Assembly (NCBI GenBank): GCA_023442485.1
Contig: JAEZZG010000007.1
Span: 1-39,271 of the forward strand
Length of the DNA stretch: 39,271 nucleotides
Source: Actinomycetes bacterium
GTDB taxonomy: Bacteria > Actinomycetota > Actinomycetes > Propionibacteriales > Propionibacteriaceae
Direction: 5' to 3'
Below are positions 15,422 through 24,385 of this stretch, piece by piece (positions within the stretch are counted from its first letter, which is position 1; the number at the start of each line of letters is the position of its first letter). A program made the translations under genes and the position numbers. Under the pieces are notes generated by a model. The model searched no databases. It was given only the letters and a program-made list of their open reading frames with translations, and had not been told where the DNA came from.

Positions 15422-15592
15422 CTATTCTTCGACGATGGGTTTGAGACAGTCATAGAGAGCCGATGCTTCTTCTGCGTTGAGTTCAACGACGAGTCGCCCG
15501 CCTCCATCAACCGGTACCCGCATCACGAAACCTCGTCCTTCGCGGGTAACCTCCATAGGACCATCGCCTGTGCGTGGTTTCATCGCTGCCAT
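15422..15592 (-). CDS. DUF3117 family small protein (Rv1211-like)
   Basis: The 56-residue protein starts MAAMKPRTGDGP, continues EGRGFVMRVPVDGGGRLVVEL and ends with an acidic helix (AEEASALYDCL). This matches DUF3117, an actinobacterial family of about 55 residues next to glgA in mycobacteria. The start at 15592 is chosen for length and for AGAGGA 2-8 nt upstream; an upstream in-frame start would add 11 basic residues. There are no membrane segments. Function is unknown. The strong conservation of such a small protein suggests a structural or regulatory partner role. Confidence 0.9.
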   Translation of the reverse strand: MAAMKPRTGDGPMEVTREGRGFVMRVPVDGGGRLVVELNAEEASALYDCLKPIVEE

Positions 15593-15698
15593 GTTCCTCT
15601 TCTTTCTCACTAATGGACGGGGCACTATCCCTATTATCTCGCACTTGACAAAATATGTGCGGATTGAGCCAGAACTCAGCTTCGTCCAGGCCCCTCGC

Positions 15699-16037
15699 CT
15701 AGGCTTCTTCGGCCTGCGTGGACGACGATTTTTCGCTTTCGGCTGACGAATCCGCTAATGCCCGTTTCGGCACCGTCGGCTCACCCTTTGCCTCTGACTG
15801 CTTCGCAAGCTGGTCAGCCAGGCGCTCCAACAAAGCGTCAACATCGGACATGGCGTAGCCGCGAATCACCACCGGGAATTTCACCTTACGCAAGCAGGTG
15901 GCGTCGATATCGCCGTCCGGCAAAGACAAAACCGGAAGATCGGGTTTTCGAGCCGGCATTGAGCCGAAACGTCCGGCATAGAACGCGGCTGCGATCGCAA
16001 TTACCGCGACGATAGCTACTGCACTAATCCATGGCAT
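15699..16037 (-). CDS. Membrane-anchored protein with DivIVA-type motif (Rv1209-like)
   Basis: The 112-residue protein has an N-terminal membrane helix (about residues 4-22, SAVAIVAVIAIAAAFYAG). It is followed by the short DivIVA-domain motif VKFPVVIRGYAMSDVDALLERLADQL (residues about 52-77, quoted in part) and a charged Ser/Glu-rich tail. The FxxxxRGY-x2-x-VDxLL pattern is typical of DivIVA/GpsB N-termini, which bind membranes and organise the cell pole or septum. A membrane-tethered single motif suggests an accessory to Wag31/DivIVA. ATG 16037 has TAGACT 6 nt upstream (16044-16049). Confidence 0.82.
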   Translation of the reverse strand: MPWISAVAIVAVIAIAAAFYAGRFGSMPARKPDLPVLSLPDGDIDATCLRKVKFPVVIRGYAMSDVDALLERLADQLAKQSEAKGEPTVPKRALADSSAESEKSSSTQAEEA

Positions 16038-16043
16038 AGCCCT

Positions 16044-16049
16044 AGTCTA
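16044..16049 (-). promoter_or_regulatory. -10 box, leaderless type (DivIVA-motif protein)
   Basis: TAGACT on the minus strand lies 6 nt before ATG 16037. It is identical to the box used by dapD, dapC and the CitE-like gene. Confidence 0.5.
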
Positions 16050-16097
16050 CCGATCTCTGGACACAGCGGTCAGGCGTCGGCAGCTTCCCCGAGCTGG

Positions 16098-16898
<801 letters not shown>

Positions 16899-16946
16899 GG
16901 TTCTTCCTTTCTGCATCTTTGGTGTGCATCAGCCGTAGTCACCAGC

Positions 16947-18050
16947 TTAGTTCTCGGAATCAACCGGGCTCGACAGCCACGCCTTCAACCCCGATAAGCA
17001 AGCATGGAGGTCGGCGACGGGGCAGAACTCGTCAACAGTGTGTGCTTTGCCGGGATCAGCCGGGCCGTAGTTGACTGCCGGGATTCCCAGTTCGGCGAAT
17101 CGAGCCACATCTGTCCACCCGTATTTCGGGCCGACACTGGCGTTGACTGCCGCGACGAACTCCAAAGCGATCTCTTGGTCAAGCCCGGGACGCGCTGCCG
17201 GGGATAGGTCCAAGAACTCCACCTCGTAACCGTCGAAGAGTTCGACCATGGCCGCCTGGACTTGAGCAGTCGTCTTTGACGGGGCGAAACGATAGTTGAC
17301 CTGTAACTGTGCGGTGTCGGGGATGACGTTGCCAGCCACTCCCCCACTGACGACGGTCGCGTTGATCCCTTCGCGGTAGGTCAGCCCGTCCACGACGACC
17401 TCCCCGACCCGGTAACGGCGAATCCGTTCGATCACGTCGGCAAGACGGTGGATGGCGTTGTCGCCTAGCCACGACCGGGCAGAATGGGCGGCGACCCCGC
17501 GACACGTCACCAAGAACCGGGTGGTTCCCTGGCAGCCGCCCTCGACGTTGGCTGAGGTCGGTTCCATCAGCACCGCGAAGTCACCGCGCACCCAGTCGGG
17601 GTGGAGCCGCACTAAGCGTCCTAAGCCGTTGAGTTCGGCGGCCACTTCTTCGTGATCGTAGAACACCCAGGTCACGTCGAAACGCGGATCGGTGAGGGTC
17701 GCCGCTAACTGTGCCGCCACCGCGACCCCGCCTTTCATGTCGCAGGTACCTCTGCCAAAGACGACGTCTACGCCATCGACTGTTCCGAGGCTGGAAGGCA
17801 GATTGTCAGCGACCGGGACGGTGTCGATATGTCCGGCGATGACGACGCGGCGGGCACGCCCCAGATTCGTCCTCGCCACCACGGCATCCTGATCGCGGTC
17901 CACGCTCAGATGGGGATACCTGCGCAGAGCTGATTCGAGTGCGTCGGCGAGTCGAGTCTCGAAGCCGGAGACGGATTCAATATCGACGATGTGACGGAAC
18001 AGATCGACTAGGGGCTGTTCCAGATCGAGGCGGTCAACACTGGACTTCAT
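16947..18050 (-). CDS. dapE: Succinyl-diaminopimelate desuccinylase
   Basis: DapE hydrolyses N-succinyl-LL-diaminopimelate to LL-diaminopimelate and succinate using two zinc ions. The 367-residue M20 peptidase-fold protein shows VIAGHIDTVPVADN (zinc His and adjacent Asp, about residue 70), GRGTCDMKGG (bridging Asp, about 99) and YDHEEVA (catalytic Glu pair, about 132). A lid domain lies between about 185 and 290. It is divergent from dapD across 66 bp. ATG 18050 has TAGGCT 6 nt upstream. Together with dapD and dapC it fixes the succinylase branch of lysine synthesis. Confidence 0.94.
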   Translation of the reverse strand: MKSSVDRLDLEQPLVDLFRHIVDIESVSGFETRLADALESALRRYPHLSVDRDQDAVVARTNLGRARRVVIAGHIDTVPVADNLPSSLGTVDGVDVVFGRGTCDMKGGVAVAAQLAATLTDPRFDVTWVFYDHEEVAAELNGLGRLVRLHPDWVRGDFAVLMEPTSANVEGGCQGTTRFLVTCRGVAAHSARSWLGDNAIHRLADVIERIRRYRVGEVVVDGLTYREGINATVVSGGVAGNVIPDTAQLQVNYRFAPSKTTAQVQAAMVELFDGYEVEFLDLSPAARPGLDQEIALEFVAAVNASVGPKYGWTDVARFAELGIPAVNYGPADPGKAHTVDEFCPVADLHACLSGLKAWLSSPVDSEN

Positions 18051-18056
18051 AGACCC

Positions 18057-18062
18057 AGCCTA
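18057..18062 (-). promoter_or_regulatory. -10 box, leaderless type (dapE)
   Basis: TAGGCT on the minus strand lies 6 nt before ATG 18050. It is back-to-back with the dapD box in the same 66-bp gap. Confidence 0.5.
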
Positions 18063-18104
18063 GACCGGCACCGGGGACGGATGCGGGTATTCCACAGCTA
18101 CCGA

Positions 18105-18110
18105 TAGACT
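18105..18110 (+). promoter_or_regulatory. -10 box, leaderless type (dapD)
   Basis: TAGACT lies 6 nt before ATG 18117. The dapE and dapD -10 boxes are 42 bp apart, so the two promoters overlap and could compete or be co-regulated. Confidence 0.5.
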
Positions 18111-18116
18111 AGGTCC

Positions 18117-19040
18117 ATGACTGAATCGATGAGCCGACCAGCATGGGGCTGGGGAATCGCCACGGTACATGAGTCCGGAGCTATCCTCGATACCTGGTTC
18201 CCGCATCCGCATCTGGGCGAACCGGATTCCGAACCGGCACCAGACAACTCCTTCGTTGATCCACACCGGGCGGTGTCGTCACGAATCATCAAGGTGGAGA
18301 TCGACCTCGATCAGCCCCCGGCAGACGTCCCCGACGCCTATCTGCGTCTGCACCTGCTCTCGGCTCGGTTGTGCCAGCCGCGCACCATCAACCTGGACGG
18401 TATCTTCTCGGTGCTGCCCAATGTGGTGTGGACCAACCACGGCCCGGCCCTCCCCGACGACTTCGCCGAAACCCGGCTGAAGCTGCGCAACGCCCACGAT
18501 CAAGTCATCGTCTTCTCCGTCGACAAGTTCCCGCGCATGGTTGACTACGTGATCCCGCAAGGGGTTCGGATTGGTGACGCCGACAGGGTGCGCCTCGGTG
18601 CCTACCTAGCTGCCGGAACCACCGTCATGCACGAAGGATTCTGTAACTTCAACGCCGGAACCCTGGGGGCCTCGATGGTTGAAGGGCGCATCTCGCAGGG
18701 AGTGATCATCGGAGACGGCACCGATATTGGCGGCGGCGCGTCGATCATGGGGACGTTGTCGGGCGGGGGCACCGAACAGGTCACCGTCGGCAAGGGCTGT
18801 CTGCTCGGTGCCGAATCTGGCCTCGGTATCTCCCTCGGCGACAACTGCGTCGTCGAAGCTGGCCTCTACGTCACGGCCGGGACGAAGGTCGCCTTACCTG
18901 ACGGTTCAGTCGTCAAGGCACGTCAACTATCCGGCCAATCTGACCTGCTGTTCATCAGGCACTCCCAAACAGGTGCGGTGATGGTGAAGTCGCGCACCGG
19001 TAAAGCCGTAACCTTGAACGCTGAGCTACACAAGAACTGA
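18117..19040 (+). CDS. dapD: Tetrahydrodipicolinate N-succinyltransferase (actinobacterial type)
   Basis: DapD transfers succinyl from succinyl-CoA to tetrahydrodipicolinate. The 307-residue protein has an N-terminal alpha/beta domain (WGWGIATVH, NLDGIFSVLPNVVW) typical of the actinobacterial subfamily, then a left-handed beta-helix from about residue 150 (AAGTTVMHEGFCNFNAGT, GASMVEGRISQGVIIGDG, quoted in parts). Such enzymes are trimers. The actinobacterial form is longer and quite different from E. coli DapD. It is divergent from dapE, and 15 nt separate its stop from the next gene. Confidence 0.94.
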   Translation: MTESMSRPAWGWGIATVHESGAILDTWFPHPHLGEPDSEPAPDNSFVDPHRAVSSRIIKVEIDLDQPPADVPDAYLRLHLLSARLCQPRTINLDGIFSVLPNVVWTNHGPALPDDFAETRLKLRNAHDQVIVFSVDKFPRMVDYVIPQGVRIGDADRVRLGAYLAAGTTVMHEGFCNFNAGTLGASMVEGRISQGVIIGDGTDIGGGASIMGTLSGGGTEQVTVGKGCLLGAESGLGISLGDNCVVEAGLYVTAGTKVALPDGSVVKARQLSGQSDLLFIRHSQTGAVMVKSRTGKAVTLNAELHKN

Positions 19041-19055
19041 TTTCTCGGAGCAGCA

Positions 19056-20003
19056 ATGAGACGTCACGGATCCGATCAATATGTGGCCCGACGTGGGACG
19101 GTGATCTTCGATGGCAGCTACACCGAACCGGCTCCGCGCAAGCCGAAACCGGGGCGCACCTTCCTGGCCGCATTGATCATTCTTCTCGTGATAGCCGGGG
19201 TTAGTGTGGGCATCGTCAAGATTCTCGATTTCGTTAACTCTCGCGACGCTGCCCCGTCAATCCCCGAACAGTGCCAGGCCGTCGTCGGCACCAACCAAGT
19301 CGTCTCAGTCGATCTCGATCAAGCCCACAACGCGGCAATCATTGCCGGGGTGTCGATCCAAAGAGGGATGATTCCGCGAGCTGCATCCATCGGGTTGGCG
19401 ACCGCCTACCAGGAGTCATCGCTACATAACATCAACTACGGGGACCGCGATTCACTAGGGCTTTTCCAGCAGCGTCCGTCGCAAGGATGGGGCACACCCG
19501 AGCAGGTCACCGACCCGTGGTACGCCTCTAACCGCTTCTACCAGGAACTAGTCAAGTTTCGAGGATGGGAGACCGGCGATATCAACGATTACGCACAGAA
19601 GGTGCAACGCTCTGGTGTCCCGGATGGTTACCGCAAACACGAAATCAATGCGCGCTCCTTAGCGTCGGCACTCACCGGAGAAACCCCGGCGAGTTTCACC
19701 TGTTTGATTCGTTCCGTTCCGTCGCCGAACCCGGACGAGCTGGTCAACTTCTTATCCCGCGTATTCTCCGACTCGATCGAGATTTCGAGGGTGGACGGCG
19801 AGGTGCGGGTCAACGTCTCCAACGACACTACCGGGTGGGCAGTGGCGGCGACCGGGATGGCGACCACGAATCTCTCCGGCATCACCGAGGTTCAGTTCGG
19901 GAAGAAACAGTGGACTAACGACACCATGAAGGTCGCCCCGTGGCGCGAGGTCGGCTCCGACACCGGTCACACCGTGGTGTTCCGGTTCCAGAATCAGTCG
20001 TAA
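19056..20003 (+). CDS. Membrane-anchored lysozyme-like (putative lytic transglycosylase) protein
   Basis: The 315-residue protein has a basic cytoplasmic start, one membrane segment at about residues 35-55 (FLAALIILLVIAGVSVGIV) and an extracytoplasmic region. The segment LATAYQESSLHN (about residues 115-126) followed by GDRDSLGLFQQRPSQGWG resembles the catalytic region of lysozyme-like/SLT folds, with Glu in YQES as candidate acid. Actinobacterial homologues are often labelled heavy-metal transporter, which the sequence does not support. The last about 90 residues form a separate beta-rich domain. A weak GGAG site precedes the ATG. It is co-directional with dapD, 15 nt away. Confidence 0.72.
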   Translation: MRRHGSDQYVARRGTVIFDGSYTEPAPRKPKPGRTFLAALIILLVIAGVSVGIVKILDFVNSRDAAPSIPEQCQAVVGTNQVVSVDLDQAHNAAIIAGVSIQRGMIPRAASIGLATAYQESSLHNINYGDRDSLGLFQQRPSQGWGTPEQVTDPWYASNRFYQELVKFRGWETGDINDYAQKVQRSGVPDGYRKHEINARSLASALTGETPASFTCLIRSVPSPNPDELVNFLSRVFSDSIEISRVDGEVRVNVSNDTTGWAVAATGMATTNLSGITEVQFGKKQWTNDTMKVAPWREVGSDTGHTVVFRFQNQS

Positions 20004-20048
20004 CCGCGCTGAACTTTACAGGTGGCGTCCAGTCGATACCGCGTCAAC

Positions 20049-20065
20049 CCTGGCTTGTCGCCAGG
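20049..20065 (+). terminator. Small hairpin between the lysozyme-like gene and dapC
   Basis: CCTGGC pairs with GCCAGG around TTGTC in the 72-bp gap between two converging genes. There is no T run, so the call is weak. Confidence 0.3.
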
Positions 20066-20075
20066 ATCAGCCGGG

Positions 20076-21191
20076 CTAATCTGCCAACCGACCTGCGTCG
20101 AGGAGTCGGGCTGCGGCAGCATCGATGCGCTCATCGGATGCGGTCATCGAGATGCGGACGTGACGGGCGCCGGCATCCCCGTAGAAATCACCTGGAGCGA
20201 CGAGGATGCCAAGTTGAGCCAGCCGGTCGGTGGTGACCCGGCAGTCCTCGTCGAGGGTAGCCCACAGATACAGCGATCCCTGGGAGTGGTCGATGCGGAA
20301 ACCGGCTTGTTCGAGTGCTGTTTTCATCGTCTGTCGGCGACGCCGGTAGCGTTCGCGCTGCTCGGCGACGTGGCGGTGATCACCTAGTGCGGCAATCATC
20401 GCGGCTTGAACCGGAGCCGGAACCATCATGCCGAGGTGTTTGCGAAGCCCGATTAGTTCGGTGACGACCGCTTCTTCTCCGGCAACGAACCCGGCCCGGT
20501 AACCGGCGAGGTTGGAGCGTTTTGAGAGAGAGTGGACGGCGAGGATTCGGTCGGCGGTCCCTCCGCAGACATCTTCGCGGAGGGTAGAGACGGGTTCGGC
20601 CTCGTAGGAAAAGTCGAGGTAGCACTCGTCGGAGGCGAGAATAGCCCCCACGCGTCGGGCATAGCTGATCCAGGCGCGTAGCTGATCGGCGCTGAGGATG
20701 GACCCGTGCGGGTTCGCTGGCGAGTTGATCCAGACCAATGCGGGGACGCCGGGCCCCGAAGCCGGTAGTTCAGCCGGATCGTCGCAGCGACGCACCTGGG
20801 CGCCAACCATGAGCGCCCCGACCTCATAGGTGGGGTAGGCGCAGACCGGGACGACAACGGTATCTGCGCTTGTCAGGCCCAGCAAAGTGGGTAGCCAGCC
20901 GACAAGTTCCTTGGTGCCGACGACGGGCATGATTCCCTCATCGGGGAGGCAGATTCCGTCCCAGGTTGACCTAATCCAGTGACGGATTGATTCGCGAAGA
21001 GCAGCAGTCCCCCACACCTGGGGATAGGTGTGTGCGTCGGCGGCGGAGCACAGCGCGTCTTGGATAATCTGCGGGGTAGGATCGACCGGAGCCCCGACGG
21101 ACAAATCAACGATCCCGTCGGGGTGGGATGAAGCCTTTTCTTTTGCTGGTACCAGGGAATCCCACGGAAAATCAGGTAGTTGTCGACTCAC
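20076..21191 (-). CDS. dapC: Succinyldiaminopimelate transaminase
   Basis: DapC transfers an amino group from glutamate to N-succinyl-2-amino-6-ketopimelate. The 371-residue fold-type I PLP enzyme has the substrate/cofactor region WINSPANPHGS (about residue 153) and the PLP Lys in VHSLSKRSNLAGYRAGF (about residue 230). The Arg that binds the carboxylate is likely in ARHVRIS near the C-terminus. GTG 21191 is supported by TAGACT 6 nt upstream. The next gene upstream on the same strand is the ferredoxin, the same pair found in mycobacteria (Rv1177-Rv1178). Confidence 0.92.
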   Translation of the reverse strand: MSRQLPDFPWDSLVPAKEKASSHPDGIVDLSVGAPVDPTPQIIQDALCSAADAHTYPQVWGTAALRESIRHWIRSTWDGICLPDEGIMPVVGTKELVGWLPTLLGLTSADTVVVPVCAYPTYEVGALMVGAQVRRCDDPAELPASGPGVPALVWINSPANPHGSILSADQLRAWISYARRVGAILASDECYLDFSYEAEPVSTLREDVCGGTADRILAVHSLSKRSNLAGYRAGFVAGEEAVVTELIGLRKHLGMMVPAPVQAAMIAALGDHRHVAEQRERYRRRRQTMKTALEQAGFRIDHSQGSLYLWATLDEDCRVTTDRLAQLGILVAPGDFYGDAGARHVRISMTASDERIDAAAARLLDAGRLAD

Positions 21192-21197
21192 GCGAGT

Positions 21198-21203
21198 AGT
21201 CTA
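21198..21203 (-). promoter_or_regulatory. -10 box, leaderless type (dapC)
   Basis: TAGACT on the minus strand lies 6 nt before GTG 21191. It gives dapC its own promoter, separate from the ferredoxin gene. Confidence 0.5.
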
Positions 21204-21266
21204 ACTCGATCCCGGCGAGACACCAGGTGAGTTCATCCTCGGCCAACTCAGGCGTCAGGGTGAGCC

Positions 21267-21584
21267 TTAGTGCTGCGGAGGCAGGGAAGCAATCTGTTCG
21301 GGATCGAAAGGCTGGGGGCCTAGACGAGCGGCACCACCTGGGGAACCGAGGGACTCGAAGAAGCTGGCGTTGAAGTCAGCGTAGGACTGGAATTCATCCG
21401 GAAGATCATCTTCGTAGTAGATCGCCTCGACGGGGCAGACTGGCTCGCAAGCACCACAGTCTACACATTCGTCGGGATGGATATAGAGGGATCGTTCGCC
21501 TTCGTAGATGCAGTCCACTGGACATTCATCGACACAGGCGCGGTCCTTGACGTCGACACACGGCAAAGCAATGACGTAGGTCAC
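21267..21584 (-). CDS. fdxA: 7Fe (3Fe-4S/4Fe-4S) ferredoxin
   Basis: The 105-residue electron carrier begins MTYVIALPCVDVKDRACVDECP. A first cluster motif uses CVDVKDRACVDECPVDC and a second the regular C-x2-C-x2-C-x3-CP in CVDCGACEPVCP. The spacing fits the FdxA/FdxC 7Fe type. GTG 21584 is chosen because AGGAGG lies about 6 nt upstream and because it matches the usual family start. A minus-strand TATAGT near 21660 could be its -10, giving a leader of about 65 nt. The redox partner is unknown; cytochrome P450 or 2-oxoacid enzymes are common partners. Confidence 0.93.
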   Translation of the reverse strand: MTYVIALPCVDVKDRACVDECPVDCIYEGERSLYIHPDECVDCGACEPVCPVEAIYYEDDLPDEFQSYADFNASFFESLGSPGGAARLGPQPFDPEQIASLPPQH

Positions 21585-21853
21585 TCGTCCTCCTCGAGGG
21601 AAGCCCCTTCCGCACTCTGCGGAGACCACGGCGGCTAGGCGTGGCGGAGCGTACACAGACACTATAGTGCCCGCCCCCAACCATGTCTCCAAAGGCCTTG
21701 CTCAGCAGAGCACGGCAGATAAAGCAAGGGAAACGTTGGCTTGACCGCAAAGCATCAGACGCGAATCGAGCCGCCGATGATCAAGCTCAGCTAGGCCTTG
21801 ACGCGGTGCTGCAGGGCTGCGGGGAACCACCAGCGGTTTAGCTTAGAGCCCGC

Positions 21854-22810
21854 CTAGCCGTCCAGGGCAGTCGCTAGCTGTGCCCACTGCCCGCCGAGGC
21901 GAGACGCGAGTTCCGCGACATCGTCGAGGGTGGGCGCTGAGGTGTGCCCCGAGCGGGTTACCGAGATGGAGGCTGCCAACACCGCGCAACGTAAACGCAA
22001 CTCCCAACTCCACTGCGGATTGATCAGGCCAAAGCCCAAAGCCGCATTGAAACATTCCCCGGCTCCGGTGGTATCTGTGACGGTGACGTCTGGGGCCTCG
22101 ACTTCGATGACCTCTCCGGCATGGGCCAAGACGGCCCCGCCAGCACCGCAGGTCACCACCACCGTCGCAAAGACCGTCGCTAACTCCACGGCGGCATCGC
22201 GGGCAGTTTTCGCACCCGTATAGGCCAAGGCCTCGTCGATGTTGGGGGTGAAGATGTCTACCCGGCCTTGATGGCGCAGAGCGTCGAGATTCCAGGCTCC
22301 GGTGTCGTCCCATCCGCAATCGCCGATGACGATGGTGTCGGGGGAAACCATGGTCAGCCAGCGGGCTTCGTCCTTCGGGATTGACGATACGAGGACACGG
22401 GCAGGATACGACCATCCAGCCGACAGCACTGAGTCGCTGAGGGGTTGGGCCGCGGTGACCATCGCCCGGTCGCCGCCCCATTGGTAGATCGAGGTGGTCG
22501 GGGTTGCCCATCCCTCATGACGGGTGAGGAAGAGTTGCACTCCGGTTGCACGAAGTTCGTCCAGGCCGGGTTCAACGAGAGGATCGTCACCGACGTCACA
22601 GACCAGACCGGCCCGCATCGTCAAACGTGCCGCAGCCCGCGCCACATTCGCGGCCCCGCCGATGGTGTGGGCAAGGTGAGTCGCGTACACCTCACTTCCA
22701 GGTTGGGGCATATTGCCTAGCCCGGTGAATAGCAGGTCGTTGAAGATAGGGCCCACCGAGAGCAGGTCGAGCTGGGGTGCGCTGCAGGTGTGGTCATCCA
22801 TCACTGCCAT
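21854..22810 (-). CDS. PfkB family carbohydrate/nucleoside kinase with altered catalytic motif
   Basis: The 318-residue protein has PfkB signature 1 in HTIGGAANVARAAARL (about residues 48-63) and signature 2 in DTTGAGECFNAALGFGL (residues 246-262). In signature 2 the general-base Asp of GAGD is replaced by Glu252 (GAA at 22055-22057). The rest of the fold, including the ATP-side TPNIDEA and VTCGAGGA, looks intact. The substrate may be a sugar, sugar phosphate or nucleoside. It is divergent from the GH4 gene, so a joint role in sugar use is possible. A second ATG at 22801 is an alternative start. Confidence 0.82.
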   Translation of the reverse strand: MAVMDDHTCSAPQLDLLSVGPIFNDLLFTGLGNMPQPGSEVYATHLAHTIGGAANVARAAARLTMRAGLVCDVGDDPLVEPGLDELRATGVQLFLTRHEGWATPTTSIYQWGGDRAMVTAAQPLSDSVLSAGWSYPARVLVSSIPKDEARWLTMVSPDTIVIGDCGWDDTGAWNLDALRHQGRVDIFTPNIDEALAYTGAKTARDAAVELATVFATVVVTCGAGGAVLAHAGEVIEVEAPDVTVTDTTGAGECFNAALGFGLINPQWSWELRLRCAVLAASISVTRSGHTSAPTLDDVAELASRLGGQWAQLATALDG

Positions 22811-22921
22811 CCTTGTGCCGTGCCGGGAGCAAACTGGGGTGTACGAAGACTTCTTGGTTCTAGAGCTTATCTCGGACTAAGCTCGACATTACCCAGCCCC
22901 TAGCAGCGAGGTGCCCACGCG

Positions 22922-24256
22922 ATGATTCTGACGATTCTTGGCGGAGGCGGATTCCGCGTCCCTCTGATCTATCGGGCCTTGCTGTCGCGTCCTGAGCTAG
23001 ACACGACACAGTTGCGTCTGTTCGACACCGACCCTTCCCGGTTGGCGGCGATCCGCCAAGTCCTGTCCGATCTGGCCCCTCGTTCAGCGACCCGGCCGAT
23101 CACGGTCACCACAACCACCTCGATCTCGGATGCGCTCCCCGGTTCGGACTTCATCTTTTCTGCGATTCGGGTCGGCGGTCTTGCGGGCCGGGAACTTGAC
23201 GAGAAAATCCCTCGAGCGCACGGGCTCGTCGGTCAAGAAACCGTTGGGGCGGGCGGGATTAGCTACGCACTGCGAACGATTCCCATCGTCACGCAGATCG
23301 CCAAGCAGGTCCGCGACCTAGCTCCAAGCGCTTGGTTCATCAACTTCACGAATCCTGCCGGGATAGTCACTGAGGCCCTCGCCCCGATTCTCGGGGAGCG
23401 GGTCGTCGGGATTTGTGATTCCCCGGTTGGGCTCGGCAGGCGGGCGATCAGGGCCGTCTCAGCCCCGGAGAATACGCAGATTGACTACGTTGGATTGAAT
23501 CACCTCGGCTGGGTTCGCGGGCTGATCGCGGACGGGCACGACTTCTTACCTGATCTGCTTCAACGTCGTGACCTCATCGAGTCCTTCGAGGAGGGACGGC
23601 TTTTCGGCGCTGACCTGATTCAGCAACTGAAGGCATTGCCGAACGAGTACCTGCACTATTACTACTTCACCCGCGACGTCGTCGAGGCCGACCGCCGCGC
23701 CCAGCAAACCAGGGCCGAACAAATCAGGGATCAGCAACGAGATTTCTACGGGGTCGATCTTGGTCACGGGACCGCTTTTGACGTCTGGGATCGCGTCCGT
23801 CTGGCGAGGGAAGAGACCTATCTTGAAGCCAATCGCGACGCCGCCGGGCAGTTCGATCGCGCGGGGGCCGATCTTGACGGCGGAGGCTACGAGCAGGTCG
23901 CGGTCGACATCATGAGCGCCATCAGTTTGGGTGAAGCGACGACGCTCATCGTCAACCGTCCCAACGAGGATCGTCTGGCTGAACTCGATCCAGACGCGGT
24001 GATTGAGGCCCCGTGCAGAATCAACCAAGACGGAATCCATCCGCTGCCGATTGCCCCTCTGCCCGAGTTCGCGCGCGGCCTGGTCCATCAAGTCAAGTTC
24101 GTCGAAAAGCTGGTGGTGCAAGCGGTTGAAACAAGATCAGCGGCGACGGCGTGGCAGGCTATCGCCTGGCACCCGCTGGTTGATTCTGCGTCACTGGCAG
24201 CCAAGGTCTTAGCTAGTTTCCGCGCCCACTGCCCGGGCCTGGAATATCTGTGCTAG
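22922..24256 (+). CDS. GH4 family 6-phospho-beta-glucosidase-like enzyme
   Basis: The 444-residue enzyme starts with the NAD-binding loop LGGGGFRVPLI. It carries GH4 features: IRVGGLAGRELDEKI, GQETVGAGG, NFTNPAGIVTEA, the metal Cys in VGICDSP (about residue 165) and the metal His in YVGLNHLGW (about 195). The C-terminal PCRINQDGIHPL is also typical. GH4 enzymes cleave phosphorylated disaccharides by an NAD+/Mn2+-dependent redox-elimination route in the cytoplasm. The substrate is normally delivered by a PTS system, which is not in this window. Residue patterns favour the 6-phospho-beta-glucosidase branch. Confidence 0.88.
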   Translation: MILTILGGGGFRVPLIYRALLSRPELDTTQLRLFDTDPSRLAAIRQVLSDLAPRSATRPITVTTTTSISDALPGSDFIFSAIRVGGLAGRELDEKIPRAHGLVGQETVGAGGISYALRTIPIVTQIAKQVRDLAPSAWFINFTNPAGIVTEALAPILGERVVGICDSPVGLGRRAIRAVSAPENTQIDYVGLNHLGWVRGLIADGHDFLPDLLQRRDLIESFEEGRLFGADLIQQLKALPNEYLHYYYFTRDVVEADRRAQQTRAEQIRDQQRDFYGVDLGHGTAFDVWDRVRLAREETYLEANRDAAGQFDRAGADLDGGGYEQVAVDIMSAISLGEATTLIVNRPNEDRLAELDPDAVIEAPCRINQDGIHPLPIAPLPEFARGLVHQVKFVEKLVVQAVETRSAATAWQAIAWHPLVDSASLAAKVLASFRAHCPGLEYLC

Positions 24257-24373
24257 CTCACCCGCGCACCTGTGGGCACCTAGCGCATCTGCCCTTGGTA
24301 GAGGCTGGTCGAAGCAACCACTTTAAGTGATTTTGTGGGCTCGAGCCCATGGGCTTTGCTGAAAAAATGGAGT

Positions 24374-24379
24374 TATAGT
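24374..24379 (+). promoter_or_regulatory. -10 box, leaderless type (MFS gene)
   Basis: TATAGT lies exactly 6 nt before GTG 24386. It places the start inside a longer open frame that begins at 24335. Confidence 0.5.
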
Positions 24380-24385
24380 ACGCGG

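Noticed and set aside
21843..22511. A 222-codon minus-strand frame inside the PfkB gene
   Set aside because: It is a second frame of the same DNA. It is Arg/Pro/His-rich and lacks any domain, while the PfkB frame has both signatures.
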